Positions 7,639-16,457 of a stretch of 58,984 nucleotides of DNA are shown here, one piece after another. The translations under genes were made by a program, and so were the position numbers. Each line of letters starts with the position of its first letter. The first letter of the stretch is position 1. Under the pieces are notes generated by a model that did not search any database, was not told the origin of the DNA, and worked only from the letters and a program-made list of their open reading frames with translations. Where the stretch lies: positions 1-58,984 of the forward strand of contig JAAYPT010000107.1 in the NCBI GenBank assembly GCA_012519695.1, read 5' to 3'. The stretch is from Clostridiales bacterium. GTDB lineage: Bacteria; Bacillota; Clostridia; Lachnospirales; Lachnospiraceae.

Positions 7639-8985
7639 ATGAAAAGAAAATTGGTATCACTTATGTTAGTGGCTGCTATGGCTGTATCAATGCTTGCAGG
7701 ATGCGGTAATAGCAATGGGAAAACTAGTAATTCAGGTGGGAAAAAAGATGCAAGCAGCGAAGGAACCGTATACTTTTTGAATTTCAAGCCGGAACAGGCA
7801 GATCAGTGGAAGGAACTTGCTGAAAAGTACACAGACGAAACAGGAGTACCTGTAACTGTTGAAACAGCAGCTTCCGGAACTTATGAATCTACTTTGAAGT
7901 CTGAAATGGCAAAAGACGAAGCTCCTACATTATTCCAGGTAAATGGACCGGTTGGATTGGCTTCCTGGAAAGATTACTGCTATGACTTAAAGGATAGTGA
8001 TCTTTACAGCCAGTTAAAGAGTGATGATTTCGCATTAAAATCAGATGACGGACAGGTATTGGGAATTGCATACGTTATCGAAACATACGGAATCATTTAC
8101 AACAAAGCGTTAGTAGCTGATTATTGTGCATTAGACGGAGCTAAAATTTCAGATGCTTCTGAAATCAACAGCTTTGATAAGTTAAAAGAAGTAGCTGATG
8201 ATATGCAGGCTCGTAAGGATGAGTTGGGAATCAACGGAGCATTTACTTCCGCTGGTATGGATTCTTCCTCAGACTGGAGATTCAAAACTCATTTAGCAAA
8301 CCTTCCAATCTACTATGAATACAAAGCAGATGGAATCGAATCTACCGATGCTATCAAAGGAACTTACCTTGATAACTACAAGAATATTTGGGATTTATAT
8401 ATCACAGATTCTACAATTGAACCAACAATGCTTTCTAGTGCAACCGGTGAAGATGCAGCAGCAGAATTTGCAATGGGTGAAGCTGTATTTTACCAGAATG
8501 GTACATGGGCATACAATGATATCAAAGACAATGAAGTAGATGATGATGATATGGGAATGCTTCCGATTTACATTGGAGTTGACGGTGAAGAGAATCAGGG
8601 ACTTTGTACCGGATCTGAAAACTACTGGTGTGTAAACAAGAAAGCTTCTGAAGAAGATATTAAGGCTACATTAGATTTCATTAACTGGGTAATGACAAGT
8701 GATGAAGGATGTGAATTTGTAAGAGATGAATTACAGTTCGTAACACCTTTCAAATCTATGGATGATTACTTACCAGAGAACCCATTAGTAAAAGCTGCAA
8801 ATGAATATGTAGATGATGGAAAAGAATCTGTTGCATGGTGCTTTACAACAATGCCATCTGAAGAGTGGAAGAATGGTGTAGGAAGTGCATTACTTGAATA
8901 TGCACAGGGCACAGGCAATTGGGATGCAGTTAAAACCGCATTTGTTGACGGATGGGCTTCCGAATATGCAGCAGCAAACAAATAA
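7639..8985 (+). CDS. Extracellular solute-binding lipoprotein, probable maltodextrin-binding (MalE-like)
   Basis: 448 aa. A lipoprotein signal peptide with lipobox LAGC (Cys22) is followed by a Ser/Gly/Lys linker and a family-1 sugar-binding fold. ATG 7639 has AGGAGG nine bases upstream; ATG 7630 lies too close to it. The protein captures sugar outside the membrane for the permeases encoded next. Maltodextrin is inferred from the co-transcribed 4-alpha-glucanotransferase. A strong stem-loop lies between this gene and the permease gene, as often seen where the binding protein is needed in excess. Confidence 0.88.
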   Translation: MKRKLVSLMLVAAMAVSMLAGCGNSNGKTSNSGGKKDASSEGTVYFLNFKPEQADQWKELAEKYTDETGVPVTVETAASGTYESTLKSEMAKDEAPTLFQVNGPVGLASWKDYCYDLKDSDLYSQLKSDDFALKSDDGQVLGIAYVIETYGIIYNKALVADYCALDGAKISDASEINSFDKLKEVADDMQARKDELGINGAFTSAGMDSSSDWRFKTHLANLPIYYEYKADGIESTDAIKGTYLDNYKNIWDLYITDSTIEPTMLSSATGEDAAAEFAMGEAVFYQNGTWAYNDIKDNEVDDDDMGMLPIYIGVDGEENQGLCTGSENYWCVNKKASEEDIKATLDFINWVMTSDEGCEFVRDELQFVTPFKSMDDYLPENPLVKAANEYVDDGKESVAWCFTTMPSEEWKNGVGSALLEYAQGTGNWDAVKTAFVDGWASEYAAANK

Positions 8986-9014
8986 GACGCAAATAGTTTA
9001 GCAGAATTTAAGTG

Positions 9015-9044
9015 AATAGGGCAGGGAATGCCTGCCCTATTTTC
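9015..9044 (+). terminator. Intercistronic stem-loop (attenuating terminator) between binding protein and permease
   Basis: AATAGGGCAGG and CCTGCCCTATT form a perfect 11-bp stem around a 5-base loop, followed by TTTC. It is probably partly terminating and stabilises the upstream message, favouring binding protein over permeases. The next gene's ribosome binding site follows directly. Confidence 0.7.
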
Positions 9045-9063
9045 AATAGAAAGGGAGAAAGGT

Positions 9064-9906
9064 ATGCAAAAATCAATTAAAAAATACTTTCCTATTTTTG
9101 CACTGCCAACTTTAGTAGCATTTACAATCGGATTTTTAGTTCCTTTTATTATGGGTATTTATTTATCGTTTTGTAAGTTTACAACGGTTACCGATGCAAA
9201 ATTTGTAGGTATTAGTAATTATTTAAAAATATTTACGGATAAAACATTTATACATGCATTGTGGTACACTGCTTTATTTACAATTGTTTCAGTAGTGTTA
9301 ATCAATGTATTGGCATTTGCTATTGCGATGCTTTTAACAAAGGGAATTAGTGGTACTAATGTTTTTAGAACTGTATTTTTCATGCCAAACTTAATTGGTG
9401 GTATTGTATTGGGATATACATGGCAGTTGTTATTAAATGGTATTTTAGCACATTTCCAAAAGACTTTGACTTATAGTTCTACATATGGTTTCTGGGGATT
9501 GGTTATCTTAATGTGCTGGCAACAGATTGGATATATGATGATTATCTATATTGCAGGTATTCAGAATATTCCGGGAGAATTAATAGAAGCTGCTAAAATT
9601 GACGGTGCAACTTCCGGACAGATTTTGAAAAATGTAACAATTCCGATGGTTATGCCATCTATTACAATTTGTACATTTTTGACCTTGACCAATGGATTCA
9701 AGTTGTTTGACCAGAACTTGGCATTGACCAACGGTGAACCATCCAATATGTCAGAGCTGTTAGCTTTGAATATCTTTAATACATTCTACGGCAGAACCGG
9801 ATGGGAAGGCGTAGGACAGGCGAAAGCAGTTATATTCTTTATTCTGGTAGCAATAATAGCAGTTATTCAGATGAGACTTACCAGAGATAAGGAGGTGCAG
9901 CAGTAA
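9064..9906 (+). CDS. ABC sugar transporter permease, MalF type
   Basis: 280 aa with about six transmembrane helices. The EAA loop that contacts the ATPase is visible (ELIEAAKIDGATSGQI, about residues 176-191). ATG 9064 follows GGGAGAAAGG; the upstream in-frame ATG lies in the stem-loop. The stop overlaps the next gene by one base. It forms the membrane channel with the following permease. No ATPase gene is present in the operon. Confidence 0.9.
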   Translation: MQKSIKKYFPIFALPTLVAFTIGFLVPFIMGIYLSFCKFTTVTDAKFVGISNYLKIFTDKTFIHALWYTALFTIVSVVLINVLAFAIAMLLTKGISGTNVFRTVFFMPNLIGGIVLGYTWQLLLNGILAHFQKTLTYSSTYGFWGLVILMCWQQIGYMMIIYIAGIQNIPGELIEAAKIDGATSGQILKNVTIPMVMPSITICTFLTLTNGFKLFDQNLALTNGEPSNMSELLALNIFNTFYGRTGWEGVGQAKAVIFFILVAIIAVIQMRLTRDKEVQQ

Positions 9907-10745
9907 TGGGTGTAAGAAAAGCAAAACATGGTTGGATATTGACGATATTGTTTGCGTTGATTTCAATCGCATGGGTATTTCCGATTGTATTGGTAGCAAT
10001 CAATTCATTTAAGAAAAAGGTTTATATTAGCCGACAACCATTTTCTATCCCGGTGGATAAAATGTTTGTCAAGTTTGAAAATTATGTTAGAGGTATTGAG
10101 AGAATACATTTCTTTGATGCATTTAAGAATTCCTTGTTTATTACAGTATTCTCAGTAGTAGCAATTATCTTATGTACATCAATGTGTGCATGGTATATTT
10201 CAAGGGTAAATTCTAAATTTTCAAAAGGGATGTATTGCCTATGCTTATTTTCAATGATTGTACCATTCCAGATGGTAATGTTTACGTTATCAAAATTAGC
10301 AAATATGTTGCATTTATATAGCCCAGTAGGTATTATACCGGTGTACCTAGGTTTTGGAGCAGGCCTTGCGGTATTTATGTTCTGTGGATTTGTAAAGGGC
10401 ATACCGCTTGAAATAGAAGAAGCAGCCATGATTGATGGATGTAATCCATTACAAACATTTTTTAAAGTAGTACTTCCAATTTTAAAACCAACCTGCATTA
10501 CAGTTACAATTTTGCAGACAATGTGGATTTGGAACGACTATTTATTACCATATCTGGTATTAGATATTAAGAGATGGAAGACAATTCCAATTGCAATTCA
10601 GTACTTAAAAGGTGGATATGGTTCCGTAGATATGGGTGCTATGATGGCGATGCTGGTATTAGCAATTATACCAATTATCGTATTCTATATGGCTTGCCAG
10701 AAATATATTATTGAAGGGGTTGTTGCAGGGGCTGTAAAGGGATAA
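9906..10745 (+). CDS. ABC sugar transporter permease, MalG type
   Basis: 279 aa, about six transmembrane helices, EAA loop EIEEAAMIDGCNPLQTF (about residues 163-179). Translation is coupled to the MalF-type gene (TAATG). It is the second half of the heterodimeric channel. Confidence 0.9.
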   Translation: MGVRKAKHGWILTILFALISIAWVFPIVLVAINSFKKKVYISRQPFSIPVDKMFVKFENYVRGIERIHFFDAFKNSLFITVFSVVAIILCTSMCAWYISRVNSKFSKGMYCLCLFSMIVPFQMVMFTLSKLANMLHLYSPVGIIPVYLGFGAGLAVFMFCGFVKGIPLEIEEAAMIDGCNPLQTFFKVVLPILKPTCITVTILQTMWIWNDYLLPYLVLDIKRWKTIPIAIQYLKGGYGSVDMGAMMAMLVLAIIPIIVFYMACQKYIIEGVVAGAVKG

Positions 10746-10769
10746 ATTCAAGAAAAGGCAGGAAATGAT

Positions 10770-11798
10770 ATGATAACGATTAAAGACATAGCAAAGGAGT
10801 CCGGATATTCGGTAAGTACCGTATCTAGGGTACTAAATAATCGAAGGGATGTAAGCCCTGAGACAAAAAAAAGAATAGAGGAGATTGTTGCGGAACATCA
10901 TTTCGTGCCAAATAATAATGCAAAGCATTTAAAGCAAAATAGTAGTAAGACCATAGCGGTTTTGGTAAAGGGAACTTCGAATATGTTGTTTGCCAGCATT
11001 GTAGAAGAAATACAGAAAAAAATAGAAAAAACAAGATATACAGCAAGTATCACCTACATAGATGAGGATGATAATGAAGTAGAGCAAGCGGTTATTGTAT
11101 GCAGGGAACGCAAACCAATGGGAATGTTATTCCTTGGAGGTAATCCAAAGTCATTTGAAGAATCTTTCCAGGAAGTAAATGTTCCCTGTGTACTGGTAAC
11201 CAACCAGGGGAATGCTCTGAAATTTGATAATTTATCAAGTGTTGCAACAGATGACCCGGCGGCAGCAGAGTGTGCCATCGATTATCTGATTGAACAAGGA
11301 CATACCAAAATCGGAATCTTAGGAGGAGATTTTAGTTTGTCCCATACAAGTAAACAGCGTTATGCCGGCTGTGTGAAAAGTTTTACCAAACATAAGGTAG
11401 CTTTTGACGAAAGTGTATATTATGAAAAGGCTCGATTCTCTTATGACAGTGCATATGGTGCAATGCAACGTCTGTATAAAAGAGCAAGTGATATTACTGC
11501 AATATTTGCAATGAGTGATGTTGCTGCAATTGGAGCAATACGAGCTTTGATTGATATGGGGGTAAGAGTTCCGGAAGATGTTTCCGTCATGGGATTTGAT
11601 GGAATTGCTCTGGCAAAATATTATAATCCAAAACTTACCACCATACAGCAACAGTACGGTACCCTGGCATCCAGAAGTGTAGAAATACTGTTAAATTATA
11701 TTGAGTTAAGCACTAGTCCGGTGCATGAGATTGTACCATTTACTCTCATCGAAGGCGAAAGTGTGAAAAAAATAATAGGAGGAACGCAGCATGCGTAG
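10770..11798 (+). CDS. LacI-family transcriptional regulator, probable maltodextrin-operon repressor
   Basis: 342 aa. The N-terminal LacI HTH (ITIKDIAKESGYSVSTVSRV) is followed by a periplasmic-binding-protein-like effector domain (about residues 60-335, ending EIVPFTLIEGESV). It lies inside the sugar operon and overlaps malQ by 8 bases, so it is likely autoregulated through the operator at 7562-7599. The effector is probably maltose or maltodextrin (inference). Confidence 0.9.
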   Translation: MITIKDIAKESGYSVSTVSRVLNNRRDVSPETKKRIEEIVAEHHFVPNNNAKHLKQNSSKTIAVLVKGTSNMLFASIVEEIQKKIEKTRYTASITYIDEDDNEVEQAVIVCRERKPMGMLFLGGNPKSFEESFQEVNVPCVLVTNQGNALKFDNLSSVATDDPAAAECAIDYLIEQGHTKIGILGGDFSLSHTSKQRYAGCVKSFTKHKVAFDESVYYEKARFSYDSAYGAMQRLYKRASDITAIFAMSDVAAIGAIRALIDMGVRVPEDVSVMGFDGIALAKYYNPKLTTIQQQYGTLASRSVEILLNYIELSTSPVHEIVPFTLIEGESVKKIIGGTQHA

Positions 11799-13290
11799 TA
11801 GTGGAATTTTAATGCATATTTCTTCTTTACCATCCCCGTATGGTATTGGAACCATGGGAAAGGAGGCAAGAGAGTTTGTTGACTTTCTCGTAAAATCAGC
11901 GCAAACATACTGGCAGGTGTTACCAATTTGTCCAACAAGTTACGGAGATTCACCTTACCAGTCTTTTTCCAGTTTTGCAGGAAACCCATATTTTATCGAT
12001 TTAGATACTTTATGTGAAGAAGGTTTATTAGAAAAAAAAGAATGTGAAGCTTATCCTTGGGGAGATAATGCCAAGGAAGTAGATTATGGAACTTTATATG
12101 AGAGCCGTTATCCTTTATTGCACAAGGCATATGAAAGATTTAAAAAGGCAGTTCCGGAAGCATACAATCAGTTCTGTAAAGAACAGGAAGATTGGTTAGA
12201 AGATTATGCATTGTTTATGGCATTGAAAGATGCACATAATGGCGTAGCTTGGAGCCAGTGGGAAGAAGAATTAAAACTTCGTAAACCGGAAGCTATGAAT
12301 AAGGCAGCAACAGAGCTGGCAGAAGAGGTAGCGTTCTGGAAAATGCTTCAGTACTTATTCTATCAGCAGTGGGATGCATTAAAGACATATGCAAATGATA
12401 ACGGAATCAAGATTATTGGTGATGTTCCAATTTATGTAGCAATGGATAGTGCCGATGTATGGGCAAATCCAACACAGTTCTATTTAGATGAAAAATTAGA
12501 TCCAATTGATGTAGCAGGTTGTCCGCCAGATGCATTCTCAGAAGATGGACAGCTTTGGGGAAATCCATTGTTCCGTTGGGATGTTATGAAAAAAGATGAC
12601 TTTACCTGGTGGACAAAACGAATGGAAAAAATGACAAAGCTTTTTGACGTAGTAAGAATTGATCATTTCCGTGGATTTGACTCTTATTATGCAATTCCAT
12701 TTGGCGATAAGACTGCACGAAATGGGGAATGGAGAGAAGGTCCGGGAATTGAACTTTTCCGTACCATGGAGAAAAAGCTTGGTAAGATGAATGTCATTGC
12801 AGAAGACTTAGGTTTCTTAACAGATTCTGTAAGACAGATGTTAAAAGATTCCGGATATCCGGGAATGAAATTAATACAGTTTGCTTTTGATACCAGAGAA
12901 GATGGAGATTATCTGCCTCATAACTATACCCAGAATTGTATCGTATATGCAGGAACACATGATAATGATACCATTATCGGCTGGATGGATACTGCATCAA
13001 AAGAGTGTGTAGAATATGCAAAAGAATATTTGAAGCTTGATCGTGCAGAAGGATATCATTGGGGCGTAATGCGTGGTGTATGGGCTAGTGTAGGCGATAT
13101 GGCAGTAGTTACTATGCAGGATATTCTGGGAATCGGAAGTGAAGGAAGAATGAATATTCCTTCTACATTAGGATGTAACTGGAAGTGGCGTATGAAAGAA
13201 GATGCCATAGATGATAAACTTGCAGAAAAAATTCGTAATTATGTAGAAGTATATGGACGAGCTCCAAAGAAAGCGGTAGAAGCAAAATAA
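11791..13290 (+). CDS. malQ: 4-alpha-glucanotransferase (amylomaltase, GH77)
   Basis: 499 aa, normal family length. GH77 motifs are visible: PSPYGIGTMG near the N-terminus, GDVPIYVAMDSADVW, the nucleophile region VRIDHFRGF, the acid/base region IAEDLG and GTHDNDT. The enzyme disproportionates maltodextrins in the cytosol. Start at ATG 11791 with AGGAGG upstream, overlapping the regulator gene. Last gene of the sugar operon. Confidence 0.95.
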   Translation: MRSSGILMHISSLPSPYGIGTMGKEAREFVDFLVKSAQTYWQVLPICPTSYGDSPYQSFSSFAGNPYFIDLDTLCEEGLLEKKECEAYPWGDNAKEVDYGTLYESRYPLLHKAYERFKKAVPEAYNQFCKEQEDWLEDYALFMALKDAHNGVAWSQWEEELKLRKPEAMNKAATELAEEVAFWKMLQYLFYQQWDALKTYANDNGIKIIGDVPIYVAMDSADVWANPTQFYLDEKLDPIDVAGCPPDAFSEDGQLWGNPLFRWDVMKKDDFTWWTKRMEKMTKLFDVVRIDHFRGFDSYYAIPFGDKTARNGEWREGPGIELFRTMEKKLGKMNVIAEDLGFLTDSVRQMLKDSGYPGMKLIQFAFDTREDGDYLPHNYTQNCIVYAGTHDNDTIIGWMDTASKECVEYAKEYLKLDRAEGYHWGVMRGVWASVGDMAVVTMQDILGIGSEGRMNIPSTLGCNWKWRMKEDAIDDKLAEKIRNYVEVYGRAPKKAVEAK

Positions 13291-13329
13291 GTATAGAAAA
13301 ACAGACATATCATAAGAAAAAGGTATTGT

Positions 13330-13378
13330 AAAAAAATCTCCTGCATATACTGGTAACAGTAGAACAGGAGGTTTTTTT
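13330..13378 (+). terminator. Terminator-like hairpin that contains the spoIVA ribosome binding site
   Basis: A7-TCTCCTG (13330-13343) pairs with CAGGAGG-T7 (13365-13378) over 14 bp with one G-U pair. The loop holds a second hairpin, TACTG-GTAA-CAGTA. The right arm contains the AGGAGG of spoIVA (13366-13371) and its U7 tail abuts ATG 13379. It can end the malQ operon transcript, and in a spoIVA message it would hide the ribosome binding site. Confidence 0.7.
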
Positions 13379-14866
13379 ATGGAAAATATCAGTGCCGGTA
13401 CATATAACATTTATAAAGATATCAGCGCAAGGACAAATGGAGATATTTATATTGGCGTGGTAGGACCAGTGCGGACAGGAAAGTCTACGTTTATCAAACG
13501 TTTTATGGACGTGATGGTATTACCTGAAATGGAAGATGAAAATGACAGAGAGCGGGCAACGGATGAGTTGCCACAGTCTGCACAGGGAAAAACCATTATG
13601 ACGACTGAACCGAAATTCGTACCAAAAGAGGCTGCCAAAATACAGTTGGCGGAAGACTTAGAAGTAAAAGTAAGATTGATTGACTGCGTGGGATTTATGG
13701 TAGAAGGAGCAACCGGCCATCAGGAAGATGGAAACGAGCGCATGGTAAAAACCCCATGGTTTGACTATGAGATTCCTTTTACACAGGCGGCAGAAATCGG
13801 AACACAAAAGGTAATTCGAGAACATTCTAATATTGGAATTGTACTTACCACAGATGGGAGCATTACAGAACTTCCAAGGGAAAGTTATATTCCCGCAGAA
13901 GAAAAGACCGTAGCACAATTAAAAAAGCTAGGAAAACCATTTATTGTGTTGCTAAATACTCAAAAGCCATACAGTGCAGAAAGCCAGAAGTTGTCAGAGG
14001 AGTTGGCGCAGAAATATAGTGTATCTGTGTTGCCTGTGAATTGTGAGCAACTTAGAAAAGATGATATTTATCGAATTTTGGAAAGTATTCTTTATGAATT
14101 TCCAATTGAACGTGTGGAATTTTATCTGCCCAAATGGGTAGAAATGCTGGAAAACACTCATAAGATTAAGGAAAATATAATTGAAAATGCAAAGAATATT
14201 TTAAATCAGTTTACCTATGCCAGAGATGCCAGAAATGTTACACTTGCACCAGAGGGAGAATATATTAAGAAAATAAAGCTGGATAAAATGGAATTATCCA
14301 AAGGAAGGGTACAGATTATTTTTGATATTGATGAAAAATACTATTATGAAAATATGAGTGAATTAACCGGTGTGCCGATTCAGGGAGAGTATCAGTTGAT
14401 TTCCATGATAAAAGAATTATCCGGAATGAAACGAGAGTATGATAAGGTGGCAAGTGCCATGGAAGCAGTGAAACAAAAAGGATACGGAGTGGTAACGCCA
14501 CAGCTTTCTGATATCGAAATCGAAGAACCGGTTCTTATTAAACATGGAAATAAATTTGGTGTAAAAATCAAAGCACAATCTCCATCTATTCACATGATTA
14601 AAGCCAATGTGGAAACGGAAATTGCACCGATTATCGGAAATGAAGAACAGGCACAGGATTTAATCGGATATATCAAGACCTCAAGAGATCAGGAAGATGG
14701 TTTGTGGCAGACCAATATTTTCGGTAAATCTATCGGAGAACTGGTAGAGGACGGAATACGAAGCAAGATAACCATGATGGATGATGAAAGTCAGCTAAAG
14801 CTTCAAGATACCATGCAAAAGATTGTAAATGACAGCAATGGTGGTCTGGTATGCATTATTATATAA
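13379..14866 (+). CDS. spoIVA: Stage IV sporulation protein A (spore coat basement ATPase)
   Basis: 495 aa, the usual length. The N-terminal GTPase-like ATPase domain has Walker A GPVRTGKST (about residues 29-37) and the SpoIVA-typical TTEPKFVP and DCVGFMVEGA motifs. Middle and C-terminal domains follow, ending in a short hydrophobic GGLVCIII tail as in other SpoIVA proteins. It polymerises on the forespore surface as the base of the coat and is expressed in the mother cell under SigE in known species. A convincing SigE promoter is not obvious; CATATCAT near 13306 is a weak -10 candidate. Confidence 0.97.
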   Translation: MENISAGTYNIYKDISARTNGDIYIGVVGPVRTGKSTFIKRFMDVMVLPEMEDENDRERATDELPQSAQGKTIMTTEPKFVPKEAAKIQLAEDLEVKVRLIDCVGFMVEGATGHQEDGNERMVKTPWFDYEIPFTQAAEIGTQKVIREHSNIGIVLTTDGSITELPRESYIPAEEKTVAQLKKLGKPFIVLLNTQKPYSAESQKLSEELAQKYSVSVLPVNCEQLRKDDIYRILESILYEFPIERVEFYLPKWVEMLENTHKIKENIIENAKNILNQFTYARDARNVTLAPEGEYIKKIKLDKMELSKGRVQIIFDIDEKYYYENMSELTGVPIQGEYQLISMIKELSGMKREYDKVASAMEAVKQKGYGVVTPQLSDIEIEEPVLIKHGNKFGVKIKAQSPSIHMIKANVETEIAPIIGNEEQAQDLIGYIKTSRDQEDGLWQTNIFGKSIGELVEDGIRSKITMMDDESQLKLQDTMQKIVNDSNGGLVCIII

Positions 14867-14876
14867 TAAGCATAGT

Positions 14877-14911
14877 GGTTAGGAAATGGAATAACATTTC
14901 CTAACCTTTTT
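14877..14911 (+). terminator. Intrinsic terminator after spoIVA
   Basis: GGTTAGGAAATG pairs perfectly with CATTTCCTAACC around a 6-base loop, followed by TTTTT. Confidence 0.85.
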
Positions 14912-14972
14912 ATGTACAAGGCAGAAAAAATTTAGTATAATATAACATATATGGGCAAAAGAAAGGAAACAT

Positions 14973-15734
14973 ATGAAGGTAACGTATATTCATCACAGTG
15001 CATTTTATGTAGAATGGAATAAGAAAGTATTGGTATTTGACTATTACGATGGAAAAAGTTCCGGAGATTGTATCTATTATGGAGAAATGCCGGAGTTTCC
15101 AGAAGATACCGAAATGTATGTGTTTTCCAGTCATGGGCACAGAGACCATTTTGACATGGAAGTGTTAAAGTGGAGTTGTCGATATCCAAACATTCATTAT
15201 ATTTTTGCAAAAGAAATCAAAAAGAAACTGGGAAATTCTGCATTGCAGAGGCTTCTTCCAAATAGTGACATAGCAAAGCTAAAGGAAAACATACACTACA
15301 TGAAGCCACAGGAAAACTTAGTGCTTGGCGATATCAAGATAGAAACATTAGAGTCTACAGACAGTGGAGTGGCATTTGTGGTAACGTATGGAGAGCAGAC
15401 AATTTATCATGCAGGAGACTTAAACTGGTGGCATTGGGAAGGTGAGACCGAAGAAGATAATCAATATCAGGAACACACCTATAAAGAACAGGTGAATTGT
15501 TTGAAGGACAAGCATATTCAGGTGGCATTTGTAGTATTAGACCCAAGGCAAAGCAAAGATATGACGATTGGAATGGATTATTTTTTAGAACAGGTGAAGG
15601 CGGATTATGTGATTCCTATGCATATGTGGAAACAATATGAATGGATTCGTCAGTATAAGGATACCTTGCCGGAAGAAAAGGCAGCTCATGTGATAGAGAT
15701 TTCCCATGAAAATCAGGAATGTTTGCAGATATAG
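14973..15734 (+). CDS. MBL-fold metallo-hydrolase (UlaG/YtkL-like)
   Basis: 253 aa. The HGHRDHFD metal-binding motif (about residues 51-58) and later His/Asp residues (YHAGDLNWWHW, IPMHMW) mark a metallo-beta-lactamase-fold hydrolase of the cytosolic UlaG-like branch. The substrate is unknown. GAAAGGAAA precedes ATG 14973 and a TATAAT lies near 14936. Possibly co-transcribed with rnhA 25 bases downstream. Confidence 0.8.
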   Translation: MKVTYIHHSAFYVEWNKKVLVFDYYDGKSSGDCIYYGEMPEFPEDTEMYVFSSHGHRDHFDMEVLKWSCRYPNIHYIFAKEIKKKLGNSALQRLLPNSDIAKLKENIHYMKPQENLVLGDIKIETLESTDSGVAFVVTYGEQTIYHAGDLNWWHWEGETEEDNQYQEHTYKEQVNCLKDKHIQVAFVVLDPRQSKDMTIGMDYFLEQVKADYVIPMHMWKQYEWIRQYKDTLPEEKAAHVIEISHENQECLQI

Positions 15735-15759
15735 AATAAGTTAGAAAAGGACTAAAAGA

Positions 15760-16239
15760 ATGGAAGTAAAGATATATACCGATGGTGCAGCAAGAGGTAA
15801 TCCGGAAGGACCGGGAGGTTACGGAGCTGTACTCACTTATATGGATGCCAGCGGAAAAATCTATAAAAAAGAAATTTCCGCAGGATATAAAAAGACAACG
15901 AATAACCGAATGGAGTTATTAGCAGCAATCCGAAGTTTACAGCAACTTAATCGGGCATGCAAAGTGGACTTATATTCCGATTCCAAATATTTAGTAGATG
16001 CATTTAATCAGAAATGGATTTATGGATGGATGAAAAAGGGGTGGAAAAAGTCAGATGGAAAGTCTGTAAAAAATATTGATTTATGGAAAGAATTATTACA
16101 GGCAATGCAACCGCATGAAGTAGTTTTTCATTGGGTAAAGGGGCATGACGGACATGTCATGAATGAGCGTTGTGACTATTTAGCAACAACGGCGGCAGAT
16201 GGGGATAATCTGTTGGAAGATACTATTTCCGACACTTGA
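15760..16239 (+). CDS. rnhA: Ribonuclease HI
   Basis: 159 aa. All active-site carboxylates of RNase HI are seen: [11 protein letters not shown]-type start (Asp7), RMELLAAI (Glu), YSDSKYLV (Asp), and a C-terminal Asp in NERCDYLA, with the conserved VKGHDGH loop. It degrades RNA in RNA/DNA hybrids. The stop codon lies within the -35 box of the downstream promoter. Confidence 0.95.
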   Translation: MEVKIYTDGAARGNPEGPGGYGAVLTYMDASGKIYKKEISAGYKKTTNNRMELLAAIRSLQQLNRACKVDLYSDSKYLVDAFNQKWIYGWMKKGWKKSDGKSVKNIDLWKELLQAMQPHEVVFHWVKGHDGHVMNERCDYLATTAADGDNLLEDTISDT

Positions 16240-16264
16240 AAATGAACAAACCATATGATATGAT
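16236..16264 (+). promoter_or_regulatory. Promoter of the small-membrane-protein/alaS operon
   Basis: TTGAAA (16236-16241) and TATGAT (16259-16264) with 17-base spacing, overlapping the end of rnhA. No T-box is visible before alaS. Confidence 0.65.
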
Positions 16265-16289
16265 TAAACTTTGATAGGAGGTGCAGAAT

Positions 16290-16424
16290 ATGACATTTTG
16301 GGCTAGTTTTTTACAGTATGCAATTATTTTTGTTCTTCTCGTTGCAGTCGCGGGACTGGGAATCTTTTTGGGAAAGAAGTTGCGTGACAGAAGCGATGCT
16401 AAAAAGGGCTTAAGCGAGAAGTAA
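16290..16424 (+). CDS. Small single-span membrane protein, 44 aa
   Basis: A strong GATAGGAGGTG precedes ATG 16290. The product is MTFWASFLQY, a hydrophobic stretch (AIIFVLLVAVAGLGIFLG) and a basic tail KKLRDRSDAKKG. It lies between a good promoter and alaS, with 33 bases to the alaS start, so it is expressed with alaS. Function unknown; similar short membrane proteins are common in Lachnospiraceae genomes. Confidence 0.7.
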   Translation: MTFWASFLQYAIIFVLLVAVAGLGIFLGKKLRDRSDAKKGLSEK

Positions 16425-16457
16425 AATAAAGAGAATAGACAGTTGGAGGAATTTGTT

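Noticed and set aside
16240-16457. T-box leader before alaS
   Set aside because: The region is short, holds a promoter and a 44-aa ORF, and shows no T-box motif or antiterminator.
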